64,000 nt of DNA, from contig CAWIVS010000011.1 in assembly GCA_963839685.1 (NCBI GenBank), positions 1,240,001 to 1,304,000 of the forward strand, written 5' to 3'. Shown piece after piece: positions 55,429-64,000 of this stretch. The first letter of the stretch is position 1. Every line of letters begins with the position of its first letter. The DNA is from CADEED01 sp963839685. Its GTDB lineage: Bacteria > Pseudomonadota > Gammaproteobacteria > Steroidobacterales > Steroidobacteraceae. The notes beneath the pieces are model-generated. The model was not told the DNA's origin and ran no database searches. It saw only the letters and a program-made list of their open reading frames with translations. Both the position numbers and the translations under genes were made by a program.

Positions 55429-55503
55429 ATGGGGACATTCCTATTTTCCAGACCGGCTGCTGCCTGCGTCTGGAAAATAGGAATGTCCCCATTTAATTGC
55501 GCA
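55418..55503. repeat. REP-like palindrome type B with perfect 36-bp arms
   Basis: Arms at 55418-55453 and 55468-55503 are perfect reverse complements with a 14-nt loop. The inner core TAAATGGGGACATTCCTATTTT is the type B repeat. It lies between the convergent ligase gene and dsbA, includes the ligase stop and ends 2 nt before the dsbA stop. Confidence 0.95.
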
Positions 55504-55504
55504 G

Positions 55505-56218
55505 TTAGGACTTCTTGGCGGGAGCGGCGGCAGGCTTCACCGCCGCGTTTTCAATCGCGACCAGGTACTTCACCAGCTCGATCATCTCTTCGCCGCCCTT
55601 CAGGTGCTCGTTGTTCAGGCGGTACTTGCCATTCACCACCAGTGTCGGTGTGCTTGCGATCTGCATGGCGAGGATCTGGCTCTCCGTCTGGCGGATCTTG
55701 AGATCCACGCCGAAGGACTTCGACGCGGCCACGAAGTCCGCGGCCTTCACACCGGTGACGCGCTGGTAGAAGCGCGCCATGTCTTCAATCGTGGGCAAGG
55801 CGGACTTGATTCGCCCGGTCTTGGGATCGGTGACGCCCAGCTCGCCAGTCGTCCAGACGGCTTCGTACAGCGCGTCATGCGCCTTCTCCGCGACGCCCAA
55901 TGACTGGGCCGTGAGATAGGCGCGCTGGAACAGCGGCCAGTTCTCGGCCTTGTTCCACGAGGCCGGCAGGTACACGAGCTGGACGTTCGGCGGCAGGCTC
56001 GCCTTGAGCTTCTTGATGATCGGCTGGAACTGGTTGCAGTGTGGGCAACCGTACGAAAACACTTCCATGACCTCGATCTTGCCGGCGGGCACGCTGGTGC
56101 GCTGTGCCTGGGGGATGACGCTGTAGTGCGTGCCGGGAATCCAGGTAGCCGCCTGGGAGCTCGAGCCCAACCCGAGCAGGGCACTGAACAGCAATGTCAC
56201 AGCAGCGGAGCGAAACAT
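55505..56218 (-). CDS. dsbA: Thiol:disulfide interchange protein DsbA
   Basis: 237 residues. A signal peptide (VTLLFSALLGLGSSSQA) is followed by a thioredoxin domain with the active site FSYGCPHCNQFQP and the cis-Pro loop IASTPTLVVNGKYRL, as in DsbA. The cysteine pair is CPHC, the standard oxidase version. ATG 56218 (GAGG 5 nt upstream) was preferred to GTG 56224. It introduces disulfides into exported proteins, including pilin, whose Cys is visible here. It is convergent with the ligase gene across a long palindrome and ends in a Lys/Ala tail. Confidence 0.95.
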   Translation of the reverse strand: MFRSAAVTLLFSALLGLGSSSQAATWIPGTHYSVIPQAQRTSVPAGKIEVMEVFSYGCPHCNQFQPIIKKLKASLPPNVQLVYLPASWNKAENWPLFQRAYLTAQSLGVAEKAHDALYEAVWTTGELGVTDPKTGRIKSALPTIEDMARFYQRVTGVKAADFVAASKSFGVDLKIRQTESQILAMQIASTPTLVVNGKYRLNNEHLKGGEEMIELVKYLVAIENAAVKPAAAPAKKS

Positions 56219-56241
56219 GATCACCTCGTTTTGGGATGCAC

Positions 56242-56544
56242 TCAGGCGGAATTCGACCGCTCATCCGGCCGATGATTCAAAAACCGCCGCACCAGGTAGG
56301 TGACGGCACCCACCGGCAATGCGACGGAAATAATCCACGGACCGTAGCCCTGGGCAACTGCACCGGCGCTGAACAGGTGCACTGTCATGAGCGAAAACGT
56401 GATTTCGCCCGTGTCCCAGTTCAAGGTCCAGTCGAAAAAGCCAAAAATGATAAACAGCACCCAGGCCCATTTGCGGCGCAGGCCCTTTTCCATGACGCAG
56501 AAGATGAGCGCGACCACCGAGGCGATCACCGCCAGGCACGCCAC
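56242..56544 (-). CDS. Small inner-membrane protein of unknown function
   Basis: 100 residues with three hydrophobic helices: AVIASVVALIFCVMEKG, WAWVLFIIFGFFDWTLNW and WIISVALPVGAVTYLVRRFL. It starts with GTG 56544; no ATG was found upstream in this frame before aspS. It lies 17 nt before dsbA on the same strand, so it may be cotranscribed. No motif or family is recognised, and the short hydrophobic ORF could be longer if an indel lies near its 5' end. Confidence 0.6.
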   Translation of the reverse strand: MACLAVIASVVALIFCVMEKGLRRKWAWVLFIIFGFFDWTLNWDTGEITFSLMTVHLFSAGAVAQGYGPWIISVALPVGAVTYLVRRFLNHRPDERSNSA

Positions 56545-56633
56545 GGGCCTGGAGGCTGCGCAAGCTTAAGCTTTCCGAAGGCGCCGGCAACCCGGTAACA
56601 TCGCCGCCCTTTCCACGTCTCGCGGGCTTTTTC

Positions 56634-58452
56634 ATGCGTTCTCACTACTGCGGCCAGGTCAACGAAAAGCTGGTCGGTCAAGAGGTTACGGTTGCGGGCT
56701 GGGTCCATCGCCGCCGCGACCATGGCGGCGTCATCTTTGTGGACCTGCGCGATCGCGAAGGCTTGCTGCAGGTGGTGTTCGACCCTGACAACAAGGCCCA
56801 GTTTGCCGACGCGGAAAAGCTGCGCAACGAGTTCGTGGTCCAGGTGCGCGGGTTGGTGCGCGAGCGCCCCGCGGGTACGGCCAATGCCAACCTGGCGTCG
56901 GGCAAGATCGAGTTGTTAGGGCGCGAGCTGGTGACCCTCAACCGCTCCGAGCCGCTGCCGTTCCAGCTCGATGAACACGTGAGCGAGGAGATCCGGCTCA
57001 AGTACCGCTACATCGACCTGCGCCGTGAAGACATGTCGCGCCGCCTGCGCCTGCGCCACAAGATCACGCGCGCCATGCGCGCACTATCTCGACGATGCGG
57101 GCTTCGTGGACATCGAGACGCCGGTGCTCACCAAGGCGACACCTGAAGGCGCACGCGATTACCTCGTACCCTCGCGCACCCATGCGGGCAAGTTCTTCGC
57201 GTTGCCGCAGTCGCCGCAGATCTTCAAGCAGCTGCTGATGGTCGCCGGCTTCGACCGCTACTACCAGATCGTCAAGTGTTTTCGCGACGAGGATCTGCGC
57301 GCCGACCGTCAGCCCGAGTTCACGCAGCTCGACATCGAGACCTCGTTCCTGTCGCAGGAACAGATCATGGAGACGATGGAGGCGCTCACGCGTCACTTCT
57401 TCAAGGACGGCATTGGCGTTGATCTGGCCAATCCTTTCCCGCGCATGGGTTACGCCGAAGCCATGCGCCGCTTCGGTTCCGACAAACCCGATCTGCGCAA
57501 TCCGCTCGAGCTGGTGGACGTGGCGGACCTGGTCGCCAACTGCGACTTCAAGGTGTTCGCAGGTCCGGCGAAAGATCCCAAGGGCCGCGTGGCCGCGTTG
57601 CGCGTGCCGGGCGGCGGCACGATGCCGCGCTCGCAGATCGACGAATACACCGCGTTCGTCGCGCGCTACGGCGCCAAGGGCCTCGCCTACATCAAGGTGA
57701 ACGAGACCGCGAAGGGCAAGGAAGGCCTGCAGTCGCCCATCGTGAAATTCCTTTCCGATGACTCGGTGAAGGGAATTCTCGAGCGCACCGGCGCGAAAGA
57801 TGGCGACCTCATCTTCTTCGGCGCGGACAGCGCCAAGGTCGTCAGCGACGCCATCGGCGCGCTGCGCCTGAAGGTGGGCGTGGACCAGAAGCTGACCACC
57901 GAAGGCTGGAAGCCGCTGTGGGTGGTCGACTTCCCAATGTTCGACTGGGATGCGGACGAGAAGCGCTGGGTGGCCATGCATCATCCGTTCACCGCGCCGG
58001 TGAACGACGACGCGGCGGCGCTCAAGGCGAAGCCCGATGGCGCGCTGGCGAAAGCCTACGATCTCGTGCTCAACGGCAGTGAAATCGCCGGCGGCTCGGT
58101 GCGAATCTTCCGCCAGGAGATGCAGTCGGCCGTGTTCGAACTGCTGGGCATCGGTGCCGAAGAAGCGCAGCTCAAGTTCGGCTTCCTGCTCGATGCGCTC
58201 AAGTTCGGCGCGCCGCCGCACGGCGGCATCGCGTTCGGCCTCGACCGCCTGGTCATGCACATGGCCGGCACCGACAGCATTCGCGACGTGATCGCGTTCC
58301 CGAAGACGCAGACCGCCGCGGATCCGCTCACCGATGCTCCGACCGAAGTCAGCGAGCAACAGCTGCGCGAAGTGCACATTCGTGTGCGCACACCCCCACC
58401 AGCGGCTGACATCCAGCTCGAGAGACTAGCGGCCCGCATTACAAGAAAATAG
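56634..58452 (+). CDS. aspS: Aspartyl-tRNA synthetase (frameshift near 57082)
   Basis: About 605 residues. The OB-fold anticodon-binding domain (VTVAGWVHRRRDHGGVIFVDLRDREGLLQVVF) is followed by class-II motif 1, motif 2 (FRDEDLRADRQPEFTQLDIE), the GAD insertion domain and motif 3 (GIAFGLDRLVMHMAG). The frame changes near 57082: a missing base between ITRAMR and HYLDDAGF. After correction the protein is complete and of bacterial length. It is divergent from the small membrane protein gene and dsbA. Its TAG stop lies inside a half-copy of the type B repeat. The discriminating or non-discriminating nature was not judged. Confidence 0.96.
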
Positions 58453-58466
58453 GAATGTCCCCATTT
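58446..58466 (-). repeat. Half-copy of the type B REP-like repeat at the aspS stop
   Basis: AAAATAGGAATGTCCCCATTT equals one arm of the palindromes at 37959 and 55418. There is no second arm. The TAG inside it ends aspS and it finishes just before the hydrolase ATG. Confidence 0.85.
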
Positions 58467-58467
58467 C

Positions 58468-59112
58468 ATGAAGACCGCGGTGGTATTCGTCCACGGGCTG
58501 TTCCTGAACGGCGCGGAGTTCACGCTGCTGCGCCGGCGGCTGGGTGCGGCCCACGGCTTCGAAGCGCACCGCTTCAGCTATCCGACCGTGCGTGGCTCGA
58601 TCGCCGCGACGCTCGCGCAGTTGACCCGCTTCGTGACGGGCATCGATGCCGACCGGATCCACTTCGTCGGGCACAGCCTCGGCGGCGTGGTGTTGTGCCG
58701 CTACTTCGAGCGCGAGCGCTGCGAGCGTGTCGGGCGCGTGGTGCTGCTGGGTTCTCCGGTGGTGGAGAGCAGCTCGGCGCGCGCTGTCGCGCGGCATCAA
58801 TGGCTGCGTCGCGTGCTCGGCCCGCTGGTCGCCGAGGAACTGCTCGAGCCCTGTGATCCCCGCACCTGGAACTGCGGGCGCGAGCTCGGCGTCATCGCCG
58901 GTACGCGGCCCATGGGACTCGGGCGCTTCTTCGCGCGCTTCGACGAGCCGAGTGATGGCACCGTGGCGGTCAGTGAAACCAGACTACCGGGTCACAAGGC
59001 ACACCTCGCGCATGCCCGTGAGCCACATGGGACTGCTGGTTCAGGGCTCGTCGCCCGCCAGGTGGCGAACTTCCTCGACGACGGGCGGTTCATCCACTCT
59101 ACTGAAACCTGA
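58468..59112 (+). CDS. Alpha/beta-hydrolase, lipase-like (compensating frameshifts near 3' end)
   Basis: 214 residues. The start VVFVHGLFLNGAEFTLLRRRLG has the oxyanion HG, and FVGHSLGGVVLCRYF gives the nucleophile Ser in GHSLGG (about residue 70). The Asp/His part lies in DEPSDGTVAVSETRLPGHKAHL and a region where the correct frame appears to be PVSHMGLLVQG; two opposite shifts near 58998 and 59045 replace it with unrelated residues before VARQVANFLDDGRF. The family hydrolyses lipid or ester bonds. No signal peptide is seen, so it is cytoplasmic. It is convergent with the NHL protein gene and overlaps its end by 14 bp. Confidence 0.82.
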   Translation: MKTAVVFVHGLFLNGAEFTLLRRRLGAAHGFEAHRFSYPTVRGSIAATLAQLTRFVTGIDADRIHFVGHSLGGVVLCRYFERERCERVGRVVLLGSPVVESSSARAVARHQWLRRVLGPLVAEELLEPCDPRTWNCGRELGVIAGTRPMGLGRFFARFDEPSDGTVAVSETRLPGHKAHLAHAREPHGTAGSGLVARQVANFLDDGRFIHSTET

Positions 59113-62100
59113 AGCGTAGCTCGTGCAGCGTGTTGTCGCGCAGCTTGATGGTGAGCTTGCGGCAACCCGTCCAGCTCGAGCTGGTCTGCCAGTTGTACGT
59201 GAAGGCCCCGGTAGATTGGTCGAAGCTCAAACCCGCGGGACCTTCGGCCGTATCGCTGAGCGGCACTACCGGCGCGCTCCCGCAACTCAATGAGCCGACG
59301 GTCGCCGATGTGAACGAGCCGGGGTGCGAAACAAATCCTCCGCGGCCGTCGGGCAGTCTCCAGCGGATCGGCACGATCGAGCCCCGGGTGACGAGGTTCA
59401 ACGTCGGTGGCTGATTCACGGGCCCCAGGAATCCTTCGAAGTTGAACAACGATTCCACGGTGAATGCATGCGTCACTGCCGTGGTGAAGTTCACCAGATC
59501 CTTGCCGGTCACCTTGAAAGTGCGCGCGCCGGCCGTGCGCGTATTGATGAGCTCTCCATTCGGTGTGGGCGCCGTGCAGCTCAACAACGAGACGTCGGTG
59601 CAAGCGTAGTCCGCCACCACATCCTGGTAGAAGCCGTAGGTCACTCCGTCCGCCGGGCTCGCGAACGTCACGACAGGAGCTGTCTTGTCGACGTTGCGCG
59701 GCACGCTGGTGAACGTGGCGCTGTTGCCTGCCTGGTCGGTCACGACCACCGCACCCGTCACCGCGGCGCCTTCGGCGCTGATGACCAGCGGACTGGTCGT
59801 GCTGGTCGATGCAAGACCTGACAACGCATCGCTGCGCGTGAACGGAATGCTCAAGTTGGTTTTGTTCCAGCCATTGGCGTTCGGGACGGGCGAGGGCGTG
59901 CCGAAGCTAAGGACCGGGGGCGTCGCGTCACGTTTGATCGTGATCGAACTACTGGCAATACCACCAGCCGATGTGACGCTGCAGCTGAACGTGACGCCCG
60001 CCGTGTCGCTAGTCACGCTGCTCGTTTCGCAGCCGTGACTCGAGACGATGCTCGCGGGAATCTCGAGAATTTGCCATGCGACCTGCACATCACTCGTGTA
60101 CCAGCCGTTGTTACCGACGGCCCCGGAAATCGTCGGCGTCACCCCGGGCGGCGTGCGATCGATGTTGACGGAAGGAGTATTCAGCGACAACGAATTGCCT
60201 GCGTTGTCGACCACAGTGACCGACCGCACTACGCCCGCGCCTTCCTGGCTGATGACGATCGGGCTGGGAAGCGTGACAGTCCTGATGCCCGACAGCGCAT
60301 CCATCGGTTCGAACGGAATGCTCACATCGCCAGAATGCCAGCCATTTGCGTTCGGCGCTGGAGTCGGCGTGCCAAAGTCCAGCCATGGCAGCGTCGCATC
60401 GCGCTTGAGCGTCACCGATTTGCTGGTGGTGCCGCCCGCGGATACGGCCGTGCAGGTCAACGAGATACCGGTCGTGTCCGTCGCGACGTTCTGCGTTTCG
60501 CAACCTTCACTGGAAACCAGGCTCGTCGGGAACTCGATTCACCGACCACGTCACGAGCGCATCGCTCATGTACCAGCCGTTCAATCCGATCGTACCGCTG
60601 ACCAGCGATGAGACGAGGGGCGCCGTGCGATCGATGCGCACCGGATCCGACTCGAAGGTGGCCGAGTTTCCTGCGATGTCGGTGGCTGTGACCGCACGCG
60701 TGATGCCTACACCTTCCCCGGTCAGGACGAGCGGGCTTGGTTGATCAACGAAGCGACGCCGGACAGGGCATCGGCCGCCTCGAAAGACACGTTCACGTCG
60801 CCGCTGTGCCAGCCGTTGACATCGGCGGCGGGCGATGGCGCATCGAACGTGAGCGTCGGAGCAGTCGTGTCGCGACGTATGGTGACAGTCTGCGTCGCGG
60901 ATCCTCCTTCCGATGTCGCGCTACACGTCAATCGCAGCTCGCGCTGTCTTCGGCGACTGAGGTCGTCGCGCAGCCCGCCTGCGAAGCAATGCTCGACTGC
61001 GCATCGGTGACCGACCAGGAAACCTGCACGTTACTCGTGAACCAGTCGCCGCCGCCGAGGACACCCAAAATACTGGGTTCGATGACCGGTGGGCTGGTGT
61101 CGGGGAGTTCTACCGGAACATCGGTGACTCGGAAGATGACTTGGGAAATTCCGTCGCCCACGTACAGCCGTCCGTACGAATCAAACTCCATGTCCAGTGG
61201 TTGTTGGACCGTCATGCCTTCCGGCGTGACCAGCCCGCCCGGTGGCGCCGGGACGGCATCGATGATGCCGGTGTCCACGTCCACCTTGCGCAGTGTGTCC
61301 GCGGCTGCGATGAAAACATTTCCGGTCGGATCGATCGCAATCGCCGGCGACGTTCCGAGACCGGCGGCTATTGCCGGTCCGCCGTTTCCGGTGATCGAAC
61401 CGCTGCCGTCGCCATTTCCCGCGATCGTGGTGATGACTCGCGTCGTCGGGTCGACCTTGCGGACTCGATGATGCAATCGATCGACGATGATGAGGTTGCC
61501 GGCGGCATCGAACCGAATGATGCTGGGACGATTCAGGGAAGCCGCGGTCGCGAGGCCGCCATCTCCAAGCGCACCACTCGGCTGACCATTGCCTGCGTAG
61601 GTGGTAATGATGCCGGTCGCCGCGTCGATGCGCCGGATGCGATGATTTTCACTGTCGGCGATGAAGAGATTGCCGGCGGAGTCGAAGGCCAGGTCTTCGA
61701 CTCCCTGGATCATGGCGCCGGTCGCCTGGCCTCCGTCACCACCGTATTGGCCATTGCCATTGCCGGCGTACACCGCTGCCGTGCCGGTAATCGCGTCGCG
61801 ACGGTACACGTAGTAGCCGACGCCACCGGAATAGAAGACGTTTCCTGCTGCGTCGACCGCAATGGCGCGCGGTTCCTGTCCGAGCAGCGTCTGCACACCC
61901 TCGATGGTGCCGTTGTCGGCCCGCACCTTGCGGAAAGCCTGAGTTCCGGCGTCCGCATAAAAGAGATTGCCCGCCGTATCGAGTGTCAGGCTCCTGGGGA
62001 CTCCCATGCACGCATCGCGCGCCAGCGCGCCATCCCGGCAATTCGGCAGGATCCCGTTGCCCGCCGCCGTAGTGATGATGCCGGTGACGGCGTCCACGCG

Positions 62101-63081
62101 GCGTACGCGCCTGTTGACCGATTCTGCAATATAGAGATTGCCTGCCGCGTCGAAGGCGATCGAAGTGTTCGTGCCAAGCGTCGCCTGAGTGGCCGGTCCG
62201 CCGTCGCCGCCGTAACCGGCGTAACCGTTTCCGGCCACTGTATTCATGCGCCCCGTGGCCGTGCTCAGACGCCGGACGCGATTGCCGCAGCCCTCGAAGT
62301 AATGCAGGTCGCCCGCAGGACTGTTACCATCGCCAGCGATTGTGGAACGCACAGGTGAACTTGTGCGGCTGGGAGGTCCTCTCCGTTATAGCTGGTGCCC
62401 AGCCCTGGCCCGACGATCGTCGACCAGATCCCGGTAGCGCGGGTGTACTTGCGAATTCGGCGATTCATCCATTCCGACACATAAATGTTCTGGGCGGCAT
62501 CAACCGCCACGGCCTGCGGCCAGAAAAACGTGGGCACGGTCGTCCCATCGCCCCCATAGCCTTGGGAACCGGTACCCGCAAACAACGAGGTGACACCGTT
62601 CGGCGCGCGCTTCCAGATCTGATTGCGGCCCATGCGCGGGTAGTAGAGCGTGCCGTCGGAGCCGAACGCGATGCCGTCCAGGTCTTCCTCGCCCATATTG
62701 GCAAGGTAGACCATGGTTTCCGCGATGGGATCAACCTGGAAGAGATTCCGGCCGCCGAACGCGACAACTGCCCCTGAGGATTGAATGCGAGCGCGTCGCC
62801 CTTGACGACGTTGAGGTCGGGGCGAGGGAAGGAGGAAGGCAGCGACGTCAAAGTGCCTTGCACGGTGTCGAATCGCAGCAGCCCACCAGTCCCGTCGGAA
62901 ATGTACATCCGACCGTCCGGACCGTACGCCAGGCCGCGAGGGCTGGTTGCGACGCTGGTGGCGGGCGCGTCGAGGATATCCGCGCCGCCGGCGTATACCT
63001 CGAGCGTCTGCGCGGAGGCGGTGGCTGCGCAAACGACAGTCAAGAGGACGCCTGCGAAAGAGCGAGCGCCATGCGGATCAT
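59099..63081 (-). CDS. Large secreted NHL-repeat / Ig-like / PxKF-domain protein (many frameshifts)
   Basis: About 1320 residues. A signal peptide (ALAL-FAGVLLTVVCAATASAQ, with one shift inside) precedes an NHL beta-propeller region with repeated units of the type ITTYAGNGxxxxxGDGGxATxAxL and IAFDAAGNLYIAESxNRRVRRV (about 62900-61150). Then three tandem units of about 150-160 residues follow, each with DTTAPxLxF, NANGWHSGDVxIPF, ADALSGV and DNAGNSxxF-like strands (61050-59650). The C-terminus (IVPIRWRLPDGRGGFV and LTIKLRDNTLHELRFRFQ) is a PxKF-type domain. Shifts lie near 62760, 62350, 60940, 60740 and 60530. Probably cell-surface or exported; the ligand is unknown. The start is ATG 63081 or 63072. 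Confidence 0.82.
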
Positions 63082-63208
63082 CGAGTACTCCCTGGTCGGC
63101 CCCGAGCCGGGCCGGCGGACATAATAGCGTCAGTCAGAATTGGTTAGCGGCTAACTTCCTGATATCTGCCGCGAGTTACTTCTTGATGACGTCGTCCGGG
63201 ATTGGTAG

Positions 63209-64000
63209 CTATTTGATCAGCGCGCGCAGCTTGTAGACCAGGTCCAGCGCGGCGCGCGGCGTGAGGTCGTCGGCGCTCACCGCGCTGCAGCGCGGCTTCG
63301 AGCTCCAGCAGCCGCGGATCGGGCGGCGGCGGTGCGGGCGGCTCGAGCGGTAGTTGGGCCTGCGGCGTGTGCGCGGGGTCGGCGCGGCCGCGCGAGCGCG
63401 GATTGTGCGCGCGCGGCATCAGTTTGCGCGGCGCCCTTTCTCCAGTGCCGCGAGGTACTCGCGCGCCGCGGCGATGACCTCGCGCGGCACGCCGGCGAGC
63501 TGCGCCACCGCGAGGCCGTAGCTGCGGCTGGCGGGGCCTTCCTTCACCGCGTGCAGGAACACGATGCCGTCGCGATGCTCGGTGGCATCGAGATGCACGT
63601 TGGCGCAGCCGTCGACTTCATGCGCGAGGCTGGTGAGCTCGAAGTAGTGAGTCGCGAACAGCGTGAAGCTGCGGTTGACGCGCGCGATGTGGCGCGCGCA
63701 CCGCCCAGGCCAGCGACAGGCCATCGAAGGTGCTGGTGCCGCGGCCGATCTCGTCCATGAGGATGAGGCTCTTGTCGGTGGCGTTGTTGAGGATGTTGGC
63801 GGCCTCGGTCATCTCGACCATGAACGTGGAGCGGCCGCCGGCCAGGTCATCGCCGGCGCCGATGCGCGTGAAGATGCGGTCGATCGGGCCGAGCACCGCG
63901 CGCTCGGCCGGCACGAAGCTGCCGACGTGCGCGAGCAGCGCGATCAGCGCGCCCTGGCGCATGTAGGTGGATTTGCCGCCCATGTTCGGGCCGGTGACGA
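63209..64000 (-). CDS. mutS: DNA mismatch repair protein MutS, C-terminal part (5' part outside window, frameshifted)
   Basis: Begins outside the window and ends at TAG 63209-63211. The visible ATPase domain has the Walker A tail GGKSTYMRQGALIALLAHVGSFVPA, Walker B with STFMVEMTEAANILNNATDKSLILMDEIGRGTSTFDG, and FATHYFELTSLAHEV, all of the MutS signature. Shifts near 63700, 63420 and 63290 break the frame, but each piece follows the previous one. The C-terminal end DLTPRAALDLVYKLRALIK is the usual MutS helix for tetramer contacts. MutS binds mismatches and recruits MutL. Nothing else is encoded in the 127-bp gap to the NHL gene. Confidence 0.94.

Noticed and set aside
1..64000. tRNA, rRNA or riboswitch genes
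   Set aside because: No cloverleaf-like sequence with a GTTCRANYC arm, no rRNA stretch and no recognisable riboswitch core was found by eye, including no cobalamin riboswitch before the LitR-like gene.

Overview
The window is GC-rich and almost fully coding. It is chromosomal DNA from a gammaproteobacterium: ftsQ-ftsA-ftsZ-lpxC-dciA-M23 peptidase-secA-nudix, zapD-coaE-pilDCBA-pilRS and bamD/rluD-pgeF-clpB are all gammaproteobacterial gene orders, close to those of Pseudomonas and Xanthomonadales/Steroidobacterales-like bacteria. The exact family is an inference. No rRNA, tRNA, CRISPR array, integrase or phage gene was found.

Layout. 1-9496: end of the division/cell-wall cluster, lipid A deacetylase, a DciA-like helicase loader, an M23 peptidase, SecA, a Nudix hydrolase and a small unknown protein. 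9505-24536: an accessory block between the secA/nudix end and zapD. It holds a REP-associated (RAYT) transposase bracketed by inverted REP-like repeats, two divergent S9 peptidases, a beta-barrel protein, a peptidase remnant next to a 47-bp repeat, and a cluster headed by a B12-binding MerR (LitR/CarH-like) regulator with TspO, two cyclopropane-synthase-like methyltransferases, an FAD oxidoreductase, DUF1365, DUF1295, DUF2878 and a lipocalin. This looks like a light- or cobalamin-controlled membrane-lipid module. A second copy of the 47-bp repeat closes the block. 24622-33997: zapD, coaE, type IV pilus assembly (pilD, C, B, A) and its two-component control (pilR, pilS). 34103-37961: sucCD, with an unusual basic tail on SucD, and NAD synthetase. 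38007-46506: bamD, divergent rluD-pgeF, then an HNH endonuclease, a ZIP transporter and a DUF2628-pilin fusion inserted before clpB. 46507-52286: two winged-helix/TolB-like/TPR regulators and the remnant of a third, with two secreted DUF4329 (JAMM-like) proteins divergent from them; one of these carries a copy of the ClpB C-terminus. 52208-59112: fmdB, a class-III aminotransferase with a glutamine-synthetase-like ligase (probably polyamine catabolism), dsbA, aspS and an alpha/beta hydrolase. 59099-64000: a large secreted NHL/Ig-like/PxKF protein and the 3' end of mutS.

Sequence quality matters here. At least twenty genes, including essential ones (secA, sucC, bamD, clpB, aspS, mutS), are broken by one-base shifts while the protein reads on intact in the next frame. 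I treat these as probable base-calling or assembly indels and give one span per gene. Palindromic REP-like repeats sit exactly at stop codons, often between convergent genes, and probably act as terminators.

The observations most worth following up are the regulator/DUF4329 module with its captured ClpB tail, the DUF2628-pilin fusion, the LitR-headed lipid cluster, the basic tail on SucD, and the RAYT/REP family.
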